Under the pieces are notes generated by a model, which saw only the letters and a list, made by a program, of their open reading frames with translations, was not told the origin of the DNA and searched no databases. The position numbers and the translations under genes are program-made. Of a stretch of 64,000 bases of DNA, positions 36,811 to 45,424 are shown piece by piece. Position 1 is the first letter of the stretch; each line of letters begins with the position of its first letter. Where the stretch lies: positions 5,949,631 to 6,013,630 of the forward strand of contig NZ_KK073875.1 in NCBI RefSeq assembly GCF_000585395.1, in the 5' to 3' direction. Source of the DNA: Saccharibacillus sacchari DSM 19268 (GTDB lineage Bacteria; Bacillota; Bacilli; Paenibacillales; Paenibacillaceae).

Positions 36811-37434
36811 TCAGCTCGGCTGTTTATTCTGATCCAGGCGCTGCAATCCCGTCTCTAAATTGTTCATCGCGAGCACCAGACGGTCGGCCAGCTCGTTGAG
36901 GTCTTTTTTGCCTTCTCCCGGTTCGTCGGATACGGTCGCGATCGGGTCTCCGATCACGAGCCGGGTCTTCGTTCCGCGCAGCAGTCCTTTGAACGTGGTA
37001 GGACCGGAGAACGCCGCGGGCACGACCGGGACTTTGGCCATTTTGGCGATCGTGACCGCGCCGCGCTTCAGCGGCGCGTCTTCCGAAGAACGGGTGCCCG
37101 ACGGGAAGATCCCGATCGTTTTGCCCTGCTTGAGCAATTGAATCGGAATTTTCAGGCTGCTCGGTCCCGGATTTTCGCGATCGACCGGGAATGCGTTGAT
37201 ATCGCGCAGAAATTTATCGGCAATCTTTTTTTGGAACAATTCTTTTTTGGCCATAAAATGAACTTCGGTCGGCAGCAGCGAGCTTCCGAGCGCGATGACG
37301 TCGATCCAACCCCTATGCGTGCAGGTGATCACGTAGCCGCCTTCCTTCGGCAGCTTGTCTGCTCCGATAACCTCGAACTTCCCGAATCCACGCAGTATAA
37401 GTCTGGCTAATTTGGCGAGGGGTTGATACAACAC
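36811..37434 (-). CDS. plsC: 1-acyl-sn-glycerol-3-phosphate acyltransferase
   Basis: This ~207-residue protein belongs to the PlsC/LPLAT family and acylates lysophosphatidic acid to phosphatidic acid at the membrane. The catalytic HX4D motif occurs as THRGWID (Asn/Thr-rich context CTHRGWID), and the substrate motif as FPSGTRSS; the third block reads VPVVPAAF. The start is taken as GTG at 37434, eight bases after AAGGAG; a longer frame reaches 37587 but has an unusual Cys-rich N-terminus. It is a single gene. A role as a paralogue with other acyl acceptors is possible. Confidence 0.88.
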   Translation of the reverse strand: MLYQPLAKLARLILRGFGKFEVIGADKLPKEGGYVITCTHRGWIDVIALGSSLLPTEVHFMAKKELFQKKIADKFLRDINAFPVDRENPGPSSLKIPIQLLKQGKTIGIFPSGTRSSEDAPLKRGAVTIAKMAKVPVVPAAFSGPTTFKGLLRGTKTRLVIGDPIATVSDEPGEGKKDLNELADRLVLAMNNLETGLQRLDQNKQPS

Positions 37435-37724
37435 GTCGACTGCTCCTTCCGCTTTCCGTTTCTCGATAACTTTAGGATCTGGTCCTAAATTTAAGCAACA
37501 GCACAGTTCCTTATAAAAAAATGTACGACACGCTGTTAGTGTACCATGCGCATTCTCTTCTGAACAGCGCCCGGCTTGAAAAATCATGGGTCTTTCGCAA
37601 CGATGGTGGTAGCAAGGCGAGGCGTAATGACCTATAATGACGGTAAGCCTATGCTTTTGCGTTAAGGGTTACTCACTTGGCGTAAAAGGATTCTATCCGT
37701 AAACGAAGGAGACCGGCGCATACC

Positions 37725-38144
37725 ATGAACGATTTTATTTTATTTAAATTGGCAGACAAAACGTACGGTATTCCGTTCCATGAAATCGATGAAATCCAGA
37801 ACTCCAAACCGGGTACGTCGATTCCTTTCTCCTCCAATTGGCATGAAGGCGTGGTCAAGATCCGCGAAGAGATCTACACCATCCTCAATCTGCGTAAAAA
37901 GCTGAATATCTCCCATGAAGATCAAAACGACACTGATAAGTTTATTCTGCTGCGTCGCGAGAAGGTCGCCTTGCTTGTCGACTCTCTTGACGATACAGCT
38001 TCGGTACCGGATTCCGCGTTGGCCGACAACGAAGAAGTGGCGAGCCGTCGCTTCCTGCCGTCCGTGTTCGAACACGGGGATCGGTTGGTGTTGGTGCTGA
38101 ACGTGGACACGTTGTTAGCTTCGACAACAGGCGGAGGCGCTTAG
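37725..38144 (+). CDS. cheW: CheW-like chemotaxis coupling protein
   Basis: This 139-residue protein is a single CheW domain: FILFKLADKTYGIPFHEIDEI at the start, then REEIYTILNLRKKL and the C-terminal LVLVLNVDTLL strand. CheW couples receptors to the kinase CheA. AAGGAG lies 13 bases before the ATG. No other chemotaxis gene is nearby, so this is an orphan copy, either an additional adaptor or a CheV/CheW paralogue of other use. A long hairpin repeat follows 20 bp after the stop. Confidence 0.88.
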   Translation: MNDFILFKLADKTYGIPFHEIDEIQNSKPGTSIPFSSNWHEGVVKIREEIYTILNLRKKLNISHEDQNDTDKFILLRREKVALLVDSLDDTASVPDSALADNEEVASRRFLPSVFEHGDRLVLVLNVDTLLASTTGGGA

Positions 38145-38163
38145 ATTCCTTTTCGGATAGGGC

Positions 38164-38283
38164 AAGCGCTGCGAGAGAAATTCGTTCGAGACGCTGTCTC
38201 ACTTGGAAAAACGGATTGAAATTTATAATGGTGTTTTCCAAGTTCAAAGGCGTCTTTCACTGAATTTCTCTCTCCGCTTAAGC
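38164..38283. repeat. Long hairpin repeat (E4)
   Basis: The ends pair as AAGCG..GCGAGAGAAATTC with GAATTTCTCTCTCCGCTT. The middle stem pairs ACTTGGAAAA with TTTTCCAAGT, and GACGC with GCGTC. The order of stems is the same as in E2 and E3. Confidence 0.8.
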
Positions 38284-38360
38284 TTTCCTTGGAAAGGATC
38301 TTTAGCTTTTATTTAATCAAGAGATGGATAACAAAAGATAAGATAAGATAAATCACGTAA

Positions 38361-38434
38361 CAAAAGGCCCCGATGTAGATTCGATGTCATTGAAGTGCAA
38401 CTTCATGACATTGAATTAGGATCGGGGCCTTTTG
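38361..38434. terminator. Long bidirectional terminator hairpin
   Basis: CAAAAGGCCCCGAT and ATCGGGGCCTTTTG pair perfectly; the loop holds a second stem TGTCATTGAAG/CTTCATGACA. Confidence 0.8.
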
Positions 38435-38773
38435 TCGTTTCCGCGACTGCGGCGTGTGGAGTGATTGCTGCGAATAAAGTAGGTATATGGGATCGTCGCC
38501 GTGCAATGGGTTCATGTTGATTGCTGCTCATGCTGACTGACAAGTTGCGAATGTAGAAGGTCTGCATCATTGTATCGCGGAAAACGAGAGCGCCAACCGA
38601 TGTTGTAAAAAACTCAAGCGGGCGATGGGGCCGTTCCTGATGTCTAGTCTGTGGCGCTCTCATCCCATGAAACGCAGGCAGTTTGAAGTTGGATCACTTT
38701 TTTCGAACTTTTTTCGAAAAATATGAAAAAAGAATTTTGTTATATGAATGTGTCGCGGGTTTTAAAACATGCT

Positions 38774-39739
38774 TTAGCTGCGCCATAGAGACGAAACTTG
38801 GACAATTTGCTCAGGCGTGGTTCGACAGCAGCCGCCGATCAAACGCGCGCCGGCTTCATGCCAGGCAAGCGCCGAATCGGCAAAACTGCCGCAACCGTTC
38901 GACTCTCCGGCATGCCAGGTTTTTGTGGACGCCTCGTAAGTCTCTCCGGAGTTCGGATAGATCAGAAGCGGTTTATCCGTAAAGGCAGCAAGATGCTGGA
39001 TCGCCTCGGTCGCAAAGGATGCCGGAGCGCAGTTAACGCCGATCGCGGCAATCGCAGCATAGTCTTCCAGCGCTCGCGCGCACTCTTCGAGCGAAGTGCC
39101 TTCGCTGATTCGGCCTCCGTCTTGCAGAGAGAACGACATCCAGGCGTACGCGTCGGGGAATTCGTTTTTCAACAATTCCGCCAGCACCAAAGCCTCTTGT
39201 AGCGAAGGAATCGTCTCGAAAGCAAGAATATCGGCTCCGGCTTCGATCAATGCTTGGATACGCAAGCGATGAAACTCGGTCAGACGTCGATCGTCGACAC
39301 CATAATGGCCGACGTATTCCGATCCGTCTGCCAGATAAGCGCCGTAAGGACCGACGGAACCGGCGACAATCGGCTTCGGGCGACTTTGATGTTGGACTTC
39401 CGCCCACACGGTATCCCGTGCCTCTACCGCTAGTTTTACGGTACTCCGGATCAATTCAAGTGCCTGTTCTTCCTTAATTCCCTTCGCGGCAAAACCTTCT
39501 ACCGTCGCCTGGTAACTCGCCGTAATGGCACAATCGGCTCCGGCGCGGAAATAATCCTCGTGCACGCGGCGGATTTTCTCCGGTTGTTCCAGCAGCACGC
39601 GCGCCGACCATAACGGATCGTCCAGATCGCAGCCGTGCTGCTCCAGCTCGGTCGCCATCGCTCCGTCCAGAACCAACACCGGATGCTCCGCCAATATGGC
39701 CGCAATCGGATCTCCAGCCTTTTTCAGCTTCGAATTCAT
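38774..39739 (-). CDS. mmuM: Homocysteine S-methyltransferase
   Basis: This 321-residue cytoplasmic enzyme transfers a methyl group from S-methylmethionine to homocysteine, giving two methionines. The zinc ligands are visible: Cys in GVNCAP (about residue 230) and the adjacent Cys pair in IGGCCRTTP near the C-terminus. DGAMATELE opens the barrel. The start at 39739 follows GGGAG and overlaps the mmuP stop codon as ATGA; an ATG at 39916 is rejected. The pairing with an S-methylmethionine-type permease supports the assignment. Confidence 0.93.
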   Translation of the reverse strand: MNSKLKKAGDPIAAILAEHPVLVLDGAMATELEQHGCDLDDPLWSARVLLEQPEKIRRVHEDYFRAGADCAITASYQATVEGFAAKGIKEEQALELIRSTVKLAVEARDTVWAEVQHQSRPKPIVAGSVGPYGAYLADGSEYVGHYGVDDRRLTEFHRLRIQALIEAGADILAFETIPSLQEALVLAELLKNEFPDAYAWMSFSLQDGGRISEGTSLEECARALEDYAAIAAIGVNCAPASFATEAIQHLAAFTDKPLLIYPNSGETYEASTKTWHAGESNGCGSFADSALAWHEAGARLIGGCCRTTPEQIVQVSSLWRS

Positions 39740-41130
39740 GCTTGCATGTCTCCCTTCCCCGCCCGTTTCCGGGCTGTCGCATAATACGTAATATAACAAA
39801 CCGCGATAAACGGAATTCCGCAGTATAAAGCGATACGCTGCGTCGGATCGAACGCGATCCCGATGCAAGATAACAAACACAACAAGAACGAAGCGATCGG
39901 CACAAACGGATACCACGGTGTACGGAAACCGAGATCGTTAACGGAATTTCCGGCTTTGACGTAAGCGCGTCGGAACATCAGCTGCGACAAACTGATGCTC
40001 ATCCATACGACAACGACGGCAAGTCCCGAGATCGACACCAGCGCAATATAGACGGTTCCCGGCGCCACGATGCTCGATAGCAACGCTAATGCGCCGCCTG
40101 CCATGCTGAGAGTCAACGCATTCATCGGAACGCCGCGTCTGTTGATTGCGGACAATGAGCGCGGGATCGTGCCTTTGTCCGCCAGCGACCACAACATGCG
40201 CGAAGACGCGTAAAGGCCGGAGTTGGCTGCCGACAGAATCGCCGTCAAAATAACGAAGTTCATCACGTCCGCCGCATAAGGAATGCCTACGCGGTCAAGG
40301 ACGGCAACGAACGGACTTTCCAGCACACCCGCATCATTCATAGGCAGGAGTGCTGACAGAATGACAATCGTCCCGATGAAAAACAGCACCAGACGCAGCA
40401 GCGTAGTTTTGATCGCTTTCGGAATCGTGCGCGCCGGATCGACCGTTTCACCCGCGGCGATTCCGATTAGCTCCGTGCCGGAAAAAGCAAAGTTCACCGC
40501 CAGCATCGTCATGAGAATCGCGCCTGCGCCGTTCGGGAACCAACCGTCTACAGTCAAATTCGAGAATAACGGTGCCGACTCATGTCCTTGCATCGGGACG
40601 ATACCGAATACGGCTGCGGCCCCAATCACGATAAACGCGACGATTGTCAGCACTTTGACCAACGAGAACCAAAATTCTGATTCCGCAAAAAAGCGTACGC
40701 TGCTCGCATTCAAAACGAAAATCAAAGCCGCGAACAACGCGCTCCAAATCCAGACATTGACTTCCGGGAACCAACGCTGCATCAACAGTCCCGCTGCCGT
40801 AAATTCGGAGCCGAGCGCTACCGTCCACGTGAGCCAGTACAGCCAAGCAACCGTGTAACCGGTGGCCGGACCGAGATATTTGGCAGCGTAACTGTGAAAA
40901 GCTCCCGTTTCCGGCATCTGCACAGAAAGCTCGCCCAAACACAACATGACCAGATACACGGCGACCGCTCCGACCAGATACGAAAGAATCGCGCCGATCG
41001 GCCCCGCCTGCTGAATCGTATACCCCGAACTCAGAAACAATCCTGTACCGATCACGCCGCCGAGCGACAACATGACGACGTGCCGGACCTGCATTTTACG
41101 CTGAAAATCACCGCTGTTCTCCTGCTCCAT
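39736..41130 (-). CDS. mmuP: S-methylmethionine-type amino acid permease
   Basis: This 464-residue protein is an APC-superfamily amino acid permease with twelve predicted helices. It has the family start [20 protein letters not shown] and [12 protein letters not shown]. By itself the sequence fits several amino acid permeases; the coupling to mmuM (4-base overlap) points to S-methylmethionine uptake. The start at 41130 follows GGGGAAG; a longer frame to 41223 is rejected. No SAM riboswitch was found in the leader. Confidence 0.88.
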   Translation of the reverse strand: MEQENSGDFQRKMQVRHVVMLSLGGVIGTGLFLSSGYTIQQAGPIGAILSYLVGAVAVYLVMLCLGELSVQMPETGAFHSYAAKYLGPATGYTVAWLYWLTWTVALGSEFTAAGLLMQRWFPEVNVWIWSALFAALIFVLNASSVRFFAESEFWFSLVKVLTIVAFIVIGAAAVFGIVPMQGHESAPLFSNLTVDGWFPNGAGAILMTMLAVNFAFSGTELIGIAAGETVDPARTIPKAIKTTLLRLVLFFIGTIVILSALLPMNDAGVLESPFVAVLDRVGIPYAADVMNFVILTAILSAANSGLYASSRMLWSLADKGTIPRSLSAINRRGVPMNALTLSMAGGALALLSSIVAPGTVYIALVSISGLAVVVVWMSISLSQLMFRRAYVKAGNSVNDLGFRTPWYPFVPIASFLLCLLSCIGIAFDPTQRIALYCGIPFIAVCYITYYATARKRAGKGDMQA

Positions 41131-41498
41131 CCAACTTCCCCACTTCCGGTCCGCACGCAAAAAGACGCCTTCGCACTCAAGACGCCTCGGAAACACATTC
41201 CTGCCGGGTCCAACGATTTTCAACCCAATATACCGGGACTCCCATCACGTGTCAACGATTTTCTGTGTATTCCTTCACCGCATTGAATCGGCAGTTTAGC
41301 GAAGCTGAGGAAGTTTTGGAATCTGGTGATTTCCGGAAGCGCTCGGAGAGTGACCATTACTGTGTGTCTTCTGCTGGGCCTCCCGATACGTTTCAATCCA
41401 TACTCTCGCACGGAGAGTGACTGCACCTCTTCTAGCTCCTTGCCCCGTACGGCTTTGGATGCTCAAAAGTGCGAACCTCGAAATTAGCCTAACCAAAA

Positions 41499-41664
41499 CT
41501 AGGGCGTGTACGCAAACTTCGAAGGAAGCAGATTTAGACGAATTTTCGTTCTCAACAAGGAAGTATTCCGAAGGCGTGCCGAGGCACGTCAAGGGATACT
41601 GACGCAGTGGAGGGCGAAAAGTCGGCTAAAGATGCACGTCGTTAAGTTTGCGTACACGCCCTAG
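41499..41664 (+). repeat. 166-bp inverted-repeat element, copy 2 (diverged)
   Basis: It has the same length and ends as the other copies (CTAGGGCGTGTACGCAAACT and its inverted form), with perfect 20-bp terminal inverted repeats, but only about 80 percent identity inside. The frame open in copies 1 and 3 is closed by a stop here, so the element is not coding. Confidence 0.8.
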
Positions 41665-41707
41665 ACAAAAAGACAAGCGAAACCCTGCAATCCTTTATTC
41701 CGCGCGG

Positions 41708-41757
41708 GGTGCGAACCTCCCGGGGATTTCATGGGAGCTTGAGGTTCGCGCTTTTTC
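41708..41757 (+). other. GC-rich hairpin with T run
   Basis: GCGAACCTC (41711-41719) pairs with GAGGTTCGC (41741-41749) and is followed on the plus strand by CTTTTTC, as in a terminator. No plus-strand gene precedes it. A further GCGAACCTC copy lies left of the repeat element at 41472-41480. Confidence 0.5.
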
Positions 41758-41780
41758 AAGCCTTGATCTCAACATGTACA

Positions 41781-41812
41781 GAAAAGAGGACTCACCACTA
41801 TGGGTCAGTCCT
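41781..41812 (-). terminator. Terminator of the DUF523-map-hydrolase operon
   Basis: AGGACT and AGTCCT with inner ACC/GGT pairs, followed by a short T run on the minus strand. Confidence 0.6.
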
Positions 41813-41831
41813 CCCTACACGATATCTACTT

Positions 41832-42812
41832 TCACTTTCCGCTATCTTGCGCAATCCAGTTCAGACCTTCAGCCAAACGAATCGAAAAATCGTCGGGATA
41901 ATCGTGTCCAAGGTCTTCGACGACTTTCAATCGAGCTTTCCGTCCACGTTCCTGCAAAGCCTGCGTCAAAACTCTAGACGACTCGCGTCCTTCGTCATCT
42001 TCTGCGCCAGCAATCCATAAACTGCGCGGCTTCCGTTCTTCCAGTCGATCCAGTGCCTCTGCCCATTCAGCTGCATCGTCCAACCACGACGATACAAAGA
42101 TCAAGCCGTCCGCCGGAAATTCATCGTGCAGCACGGCATTCAGCGCTACTTCGGCTCCGGTCGAAAAAGCGCCTAACACGATAAACGCTTCTTCCCCCGC
42201 AATTCCGCGTAACGTCTCCAGATGCTCCCGCAGTTCGGCCGCACCCAGATCGATGTCGTCCCAACCGTACGCATCCGAGAACCGAATCTGCGACGAACGA
42301 ATCAAGCCCACATTCCAGCCCAACTCCTGCGCAGATTTCCAAAACGCCTCGGTATCCCGTTCGTTTTCCTGGTCACCGTGCAGCACAAGCAACGTCGGAC
42401 GCACAGACGTCGCTGTCTCAGGCTGTCCTGCCGCTACTCCAGACGCATCCTTGCTTTGCTCTAGCACCGTAAGCCCCGGAGCCGCATTCGCCAACGCCGC
42501 TTCCTCGCGCTTGCCGCACAGATCCGCAAGCTCGGCAAAGCCTTCGCGCCCGCGCAGCGATTCCAGATCCTCGTCCTCCAGCAAATACTCGGCCGGGTAC
42601 CAGAAGCCCTTTTCCGTCACGGCTTCGCTCAGCAGCGCAAACGCCTCGTCTGCCCGTCCTGCCGCAGCGGTAAGCGCGTAGAGCAGGTTCATCTGCCGTG
42701 CATCATTCGGATCTCCATGCTCTTGCACGAAGCTCAAAGCCTGTTCCACGCCCAATTTCTCCCGCCGTTCCAACGCTTCGTTGAACAGCCGGGTTGCCGT
42801 CATGTTTGTCAT
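41832..42812 (-). CDS. Alpha/beta hydrolase with N-terminal helical region
   Basis: This 326-residue protein has an N-terminal helical region resembling TPR-type repeats (about 1-90), an Ala-rich linker, and a C-terminal alpha/beta hydrolase domain with LLVLHGDQEN, the nucleophile elbow GAFSTG (Ser about residue 217; Ala instead of Gly before the Ser), an acidic residue after LWIAGAEDD and the His in LGHDYP. The substrate is unknown. AGGAG precedes the ATG. It follows map by nine bases, so it belongs to the same transcript. Confidence 0.82.
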   Translation of the reverse strand: MTNMTATRLFNEALERREKLGVEQALSFVQEHGDPNDARQMNLLYALTAAAGRADEAFALLSEAVTEKGFWYPAEYLLEDEDLESLRGREGFAELADLCGKREEAALANAAPGLTVLEQSKDASGVAAGQPETATSVRPTLLVLHGDQENERDTEAFWKSAQELGWNVGLIRSSQIRFSDAYGWDDIDLGAAELREHLETLRGIAGEEAFIVLGAFSTGAEVALNAVLHDEFPADGLIFVSSWLDDAAEWAEALDRLEERKPRSLWIAGAEDDEGRESSRVLTQALQERGRKARLKVVEDLGHDYPDDFSIRLAEGLNWIAQDSGK

Positions 42813-42821
42813 ATCGAACTC

Positions 42822-43568
42822 CTATTTGGTCAGGATGATCGGCGCGCCTTTGGTAATAATCATCGTATGCTCATATTGGGCAACCAGGCTTCCGTCGTCC
42901 GCTCGAAGGGTCCAACCGTCGTTCGCGTCTTCCACCACCTCGCGCGCATTGGTGGATACAAATGGTTCGAACGCGATCACGGAGCCTTCTTTCCAAAGGT
43001 CGGTATCGGTCGGATCGTAATAGCTCAAAATGTACTCCGGCTCGTCGTGCAGCGCCGTGCCGATTCCATGTCCCGTCAGCGTCTCGATGATATTAAAGCC
43101 ATGACGGCGCGCGACGTTGTAAGCCGCTTTGCCCGCGTTGTTGCGCTTCGATCCGGCTTTGATCTTGGCTGCGCCCGCTTCGAAGGCTTCGACAGCCGCT
43201 TCGCACAGCTCGATCAGACGCGGATCGCCTTTTCCGACAACGAACGATACGCCCGTATCCGCAAAATAACCGTCGCAGGAAGCAGATACGTCCACATTTA
43301 CGAGATCGCCTTCTTGAATGACGCGTTCGCTCGGAATGCCGTGCGCCACTTCTTCATTCACGCTGATGCAAGTATAGCCAGGGAAGTCGTACGTCGACTT
43401 GGGAGCCGATACCGCGCCGTGTTCTTTGAAAAGCTCAGCCGCGCGCAGATCCAGATCGATCGTGCGTACGCCTGGTTTCGCCATTTCTTTCAAATCATCG
43501 CGGATCAAGGCCACGATTCGTCCGATTTTTTTCAAGCCTTCGATTTCTTGTTCTGTTTTCGCTATCAT
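42822..43568 (-). CDS. map: Methionine aminopeptidase, type I
   Basis: This 248-residue enzyme removes the N-terminal Met from new proteins. The five metal ligands are visible: the Asp pair in VDVSASCDGYFADTG, the His in LTGHGIG, the Glu in AFEPF and the last Glu near QYEHTM. The length matches MapA/MapB. AAGGAG precedes the ATG. Because it is not in the ribosomal protein cluster, it is more likely the second, MapB-type copy; that is an inference from location. Confidence 0.93.
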   Translation of the reverse strand: MIAKTEQEIEGLKKIGRIVALIRDDLKEMAKPGVRTIDLDLRAAELFKEHGAVSAPKSTYDFPGYTCISVNEEVAHGIPSERVIQEGDLVNVDVSASCDGYFADTGVSFVVGKGDPRLIELCEAAVEAFEAGAAKIKAGSKRNNAGKAAYNVARRHGFNIIETLTGHGIGTALHDEPEYILSYYDPTDTDLWKEGSVIAFEPFVSTNAREVVEDANDGWTLRADDGSLVAQYEHTMIITKGAPIILTK

Positions 43569-43589
43569 GCTTGTTCTCCTTTTTGTCGG

Positions 43590-44057
43590 TTAAATAGTAA
43601 GTTTCAAAGCTTCCCGGTAATTGTTCTCGGATAAGACCCGTATGCCATGTCGGCGCAGCAGCGCTGAGGTTACGCCGCGTCCGTCCACTTTAATGCCTGC
43701 AAAGTCCCCGTTGTAAATCGCCAGGCTCCCGCACGATGGACTGTTTTCCTTCAAAATGACCGTATCCGCCCCGGTTTCGCGCGCTTGTTCGAGCGTCAAC
43801 TGCGCACCTCGCAGATACAACTCGGTCACGTCGGCGCCGGAGCGCTCGATCACTCGGGCAAAGCCGTCCAACACATCGTCTCCGTTGCCGCCGACAATCT
43901 CGGCCGGCTCGCGCGGCGTGACGAATCCGCCCATCAGTTCGGGACAAACAGCGATCGCTTCCCCGCGTTCCAACAGCGTGCGAACATTGTCTTCCAAGCT
44001 GTCCGTGCCGTTATAGCGGACAGCAAATCCCGCCAGGCAGGAACTGACCAATATCAT
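43590..44057 (-). CDS. DUF523 family protein
   Basis: This 155-residue protein matches DUF523, a family of small cytoplasmic proteins of unknown function. Conserved Cys motifs are VSSCLAG at the start, AVCPE (about residue 38) and NSPSCGS (about residue 107), which suggest a metal or cluster site. GGGAGG precedes the ATG. It is the first gene of a DUF523-map-hydrolase operon with gaps of 21 and 9 bases. Confidence 0.88.
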   Translation of the reverse strand: MILVSSCLAGFAVRYNGTDSLEDNVRTLLERGEAIAVCPELMGGFVTPREPAEIVGGNGDDVLDGFARVIERSGADVTELYLRGAQLTLEQARETGADTVILKENSPSCGSLAIYNGDFAGIKVDGRGVTSALLRRHGIRVLSENNYREALKLTI

Positions 44058-44124
44058 AGGTTCCCTCCCTTGCCGTTATCCGCTATTATACCACTGCACG
44101 CCGCATCTTTTCTTCCCCGCTCGC

Positions 44125-44162
44125 AAAAAAGACTTCGGGAATTCTCCCAAAGTCGTCTTTTT
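44125..44162. terminator. Terminator of the glycan locus 2 operon
   Basis: AAAAAGACTT-CGGGA and TCCCA-AAGTCGTCTTTTT form a stem with minor bulges and T runs on both strands, directly after the SGNH gene. Confidence 0.7.
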
Positions 44163-44171
44163 CCCAACCTA

Positions 44172-45263
44172 TTACCAACCCAAAGTCTCCCGCAATTCTT
44201 CTGCAAGCCGACTCGCCATCTTCGCGTTACCCTGCGCGGAAGGATGCAGCGTATCGGTATAGTCGCCGTCCCGCTCGGATAACCACCCGTCCGTTGCGAT
44301 CACATGCAGCTTCGTATCGCCCGCCGAATGCCGATTCTCGGCCGCTGCCCGGCTCTCCTCGTTCATATATCCGTTCAAAGGCAGCAAAACGACCAATTCC
44401 GTATCCGGGTAGGCTTGCCGAAGTCGTTCCAGAAAACGCGCATAAGCATCCCGGAACGTCCCCCCGTCGATCTCCGCACGGGCATCGTTCGTTCCCAAAT
44501 TGATGACGACGGCATCCGGTGCTTCCTGATCCATCTGCCAGTCCGGCGAGCCTGCATAGTCGAGCGGCTGCAACTTGAAATACTGCTCGCTCATCCCCGA
44601 TGGCGGAAGTCCGTTGCAGGACACGCCGTCTACAAGGCAAATCCCGGTATAGGCAATCTGCGTATGATCGGCGTTCAGCCGTTCTCCGGTCAGCCAAGCA
44701 TACGATTCGATCGACACGTTCGGCGTTTTGTAACCGACCGTGATCGAATCGCCCACGAACTCAATCGAGCGCCGGCGTTCCGGCGGAGGAATCGTTTGGG
44801 CGCCTTCGTCCAGCAACAACCCTTTGAACACGGCGACGTCCCTTATATTTCGCGTGACCACGGTCAACGTATGCTCGCCGGGTATCAAACGTTCGGGAGT
44901 CAGATTCACGATACCCGAGGCATTTTTATACAAATGAAAAGGCCCGCCGTCCACGGATGCGTACAGATCGGAACCGGCAGGCGGCGCAGCATCACCCAAT
45001 CTTAATCGTACGCTGCCCCCGGTAAAAGCCGTCGTGAACGACGTTCCCGCCCAATATCCCCGATACGTATCCGGCGCGGAGGTATCCCATCTGCCGACGT
45101 AATGGATATAAGGATCGTCCGGGCCGACGGCTGCCATATCCGCATTCACGCGATGGATCGAAGGCGCAGCAAGAATGACCGTCGCCGTCAACAACAAGAA
45201 AACCAACAAGACGCGCGTGCGCGGAAGTGATGTACGCAGATCGAAGGGTTTGCGGATTTTCAA
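44172..45263 (-). CDS. Secreted SGNH/GDSL hydrolase (CE2-like esterase)
   Basis: This 363-residue protein has an N-terminal signal or membrane anchor (about 15-37), a beta-sandwich domain (about 45-150) and an SGNH hydrolase domain with block I FVGDSITVGY (catalytic Ser), block III NLGTNDAR and block V DTLHPS (catalytic Asp-His). The two-domain layout resembles carbohydrate esterase family 2, which deacetylates plant polysaccharides. The start is a TTG at 45263, eight bases after AAGGAG. It follows a GH43 gene across a terminator, so it may be read through or have its own promoter. Confidence 0.87.
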   Translation of the reverse strand: MKIRKPFDLRTSLPRTRVLLVFLLLTATVILAAPSIHRVNADMAAVGPDDPYIHYVGRWDTSAPDTYRGYWAGTSFTTAFTGGSVRLRLGDAAPPAGSDLYASVDGGPFHLYKNASGIVNLTPERLIPGEHTLTVVTRNIRDVAVFKGLLLDEGAQTIPPPERRRSIEFVGDSITVGYKTPNVSIESYAWLTGERLNADHTQIAYTGICLVDGVSCNGLPPSGMSEQYFKLQPLDYAGSPDWQMDQEAPDAVVINLGTNDARAEIDGGTFRDAYARFLERLRQAYPDTELVVLLPLNGYMNEESRAAAENRHSAGDTKLHVIATDGWLSERDGDYTDTLHPSAQGNAKMASRLAEELRETLGW

Positions 45264-45341
45264 TCGGTTCGCTCCTTTTTTGTAAAAGAAAGATCGCTTT
45301 GATTATATCGTCTTTCGATAGGGAATCCAGCAGGCATTTAT

Positions 45342-45374
45342 AAAAAAAACGGCCCGCCGTTTTCCGGCAGGCCG
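45342..45374 (-). terminator. Terminator after GH43 gene
   Basis: CGGCCTGCCG and CGGCGGGCCG pair with one mismatch around GAAAA and are followed by eight T on the minus strand. Confidence 0.85.
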
Positions 45375-45424
45375 ATCCAAGTAAACAGTGACGGTACAAA
45401 GGCGGACTTCAAAAACGGCGGAGC

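Larger units (their letters stand above)
38145..38773. other. Non-coding region after cheW
   Basis: It holds the long hairpin repeat E4 (38164-38283) and a terminator (38361-38434). From 38435 to 38773 nothing is recognised; an 86-codon frame on the minus strand has no ribosome binding site or family resemblance. Confidence 0.6.
41131..41831. other. Non-coding region with repeat element copy 2
   Basis: These ~700 bases contain the mmuP leader, the 166-bp element copy 2 (41499-41664), a GC-rich hairpin (41708-41757) and the terminator of the hydrolase gene. The segment GCGAACCTC occurs both before and after the element. No gene is visible. Confidence 0.6.

Noticed and set aside
38403..38663. 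86-codon minus-strand frame between cheW and mmuM
   Set aside because: It begins inside a terminator hairpin region, has no ribosome binding site and no recognisable sequence.
41131..41300. SAM riboswitch or T-box before mmuP-mmuM
   Set aside because: No S-box core or T-box motif was found; only a direct repeat of AAGACGCCT is present.
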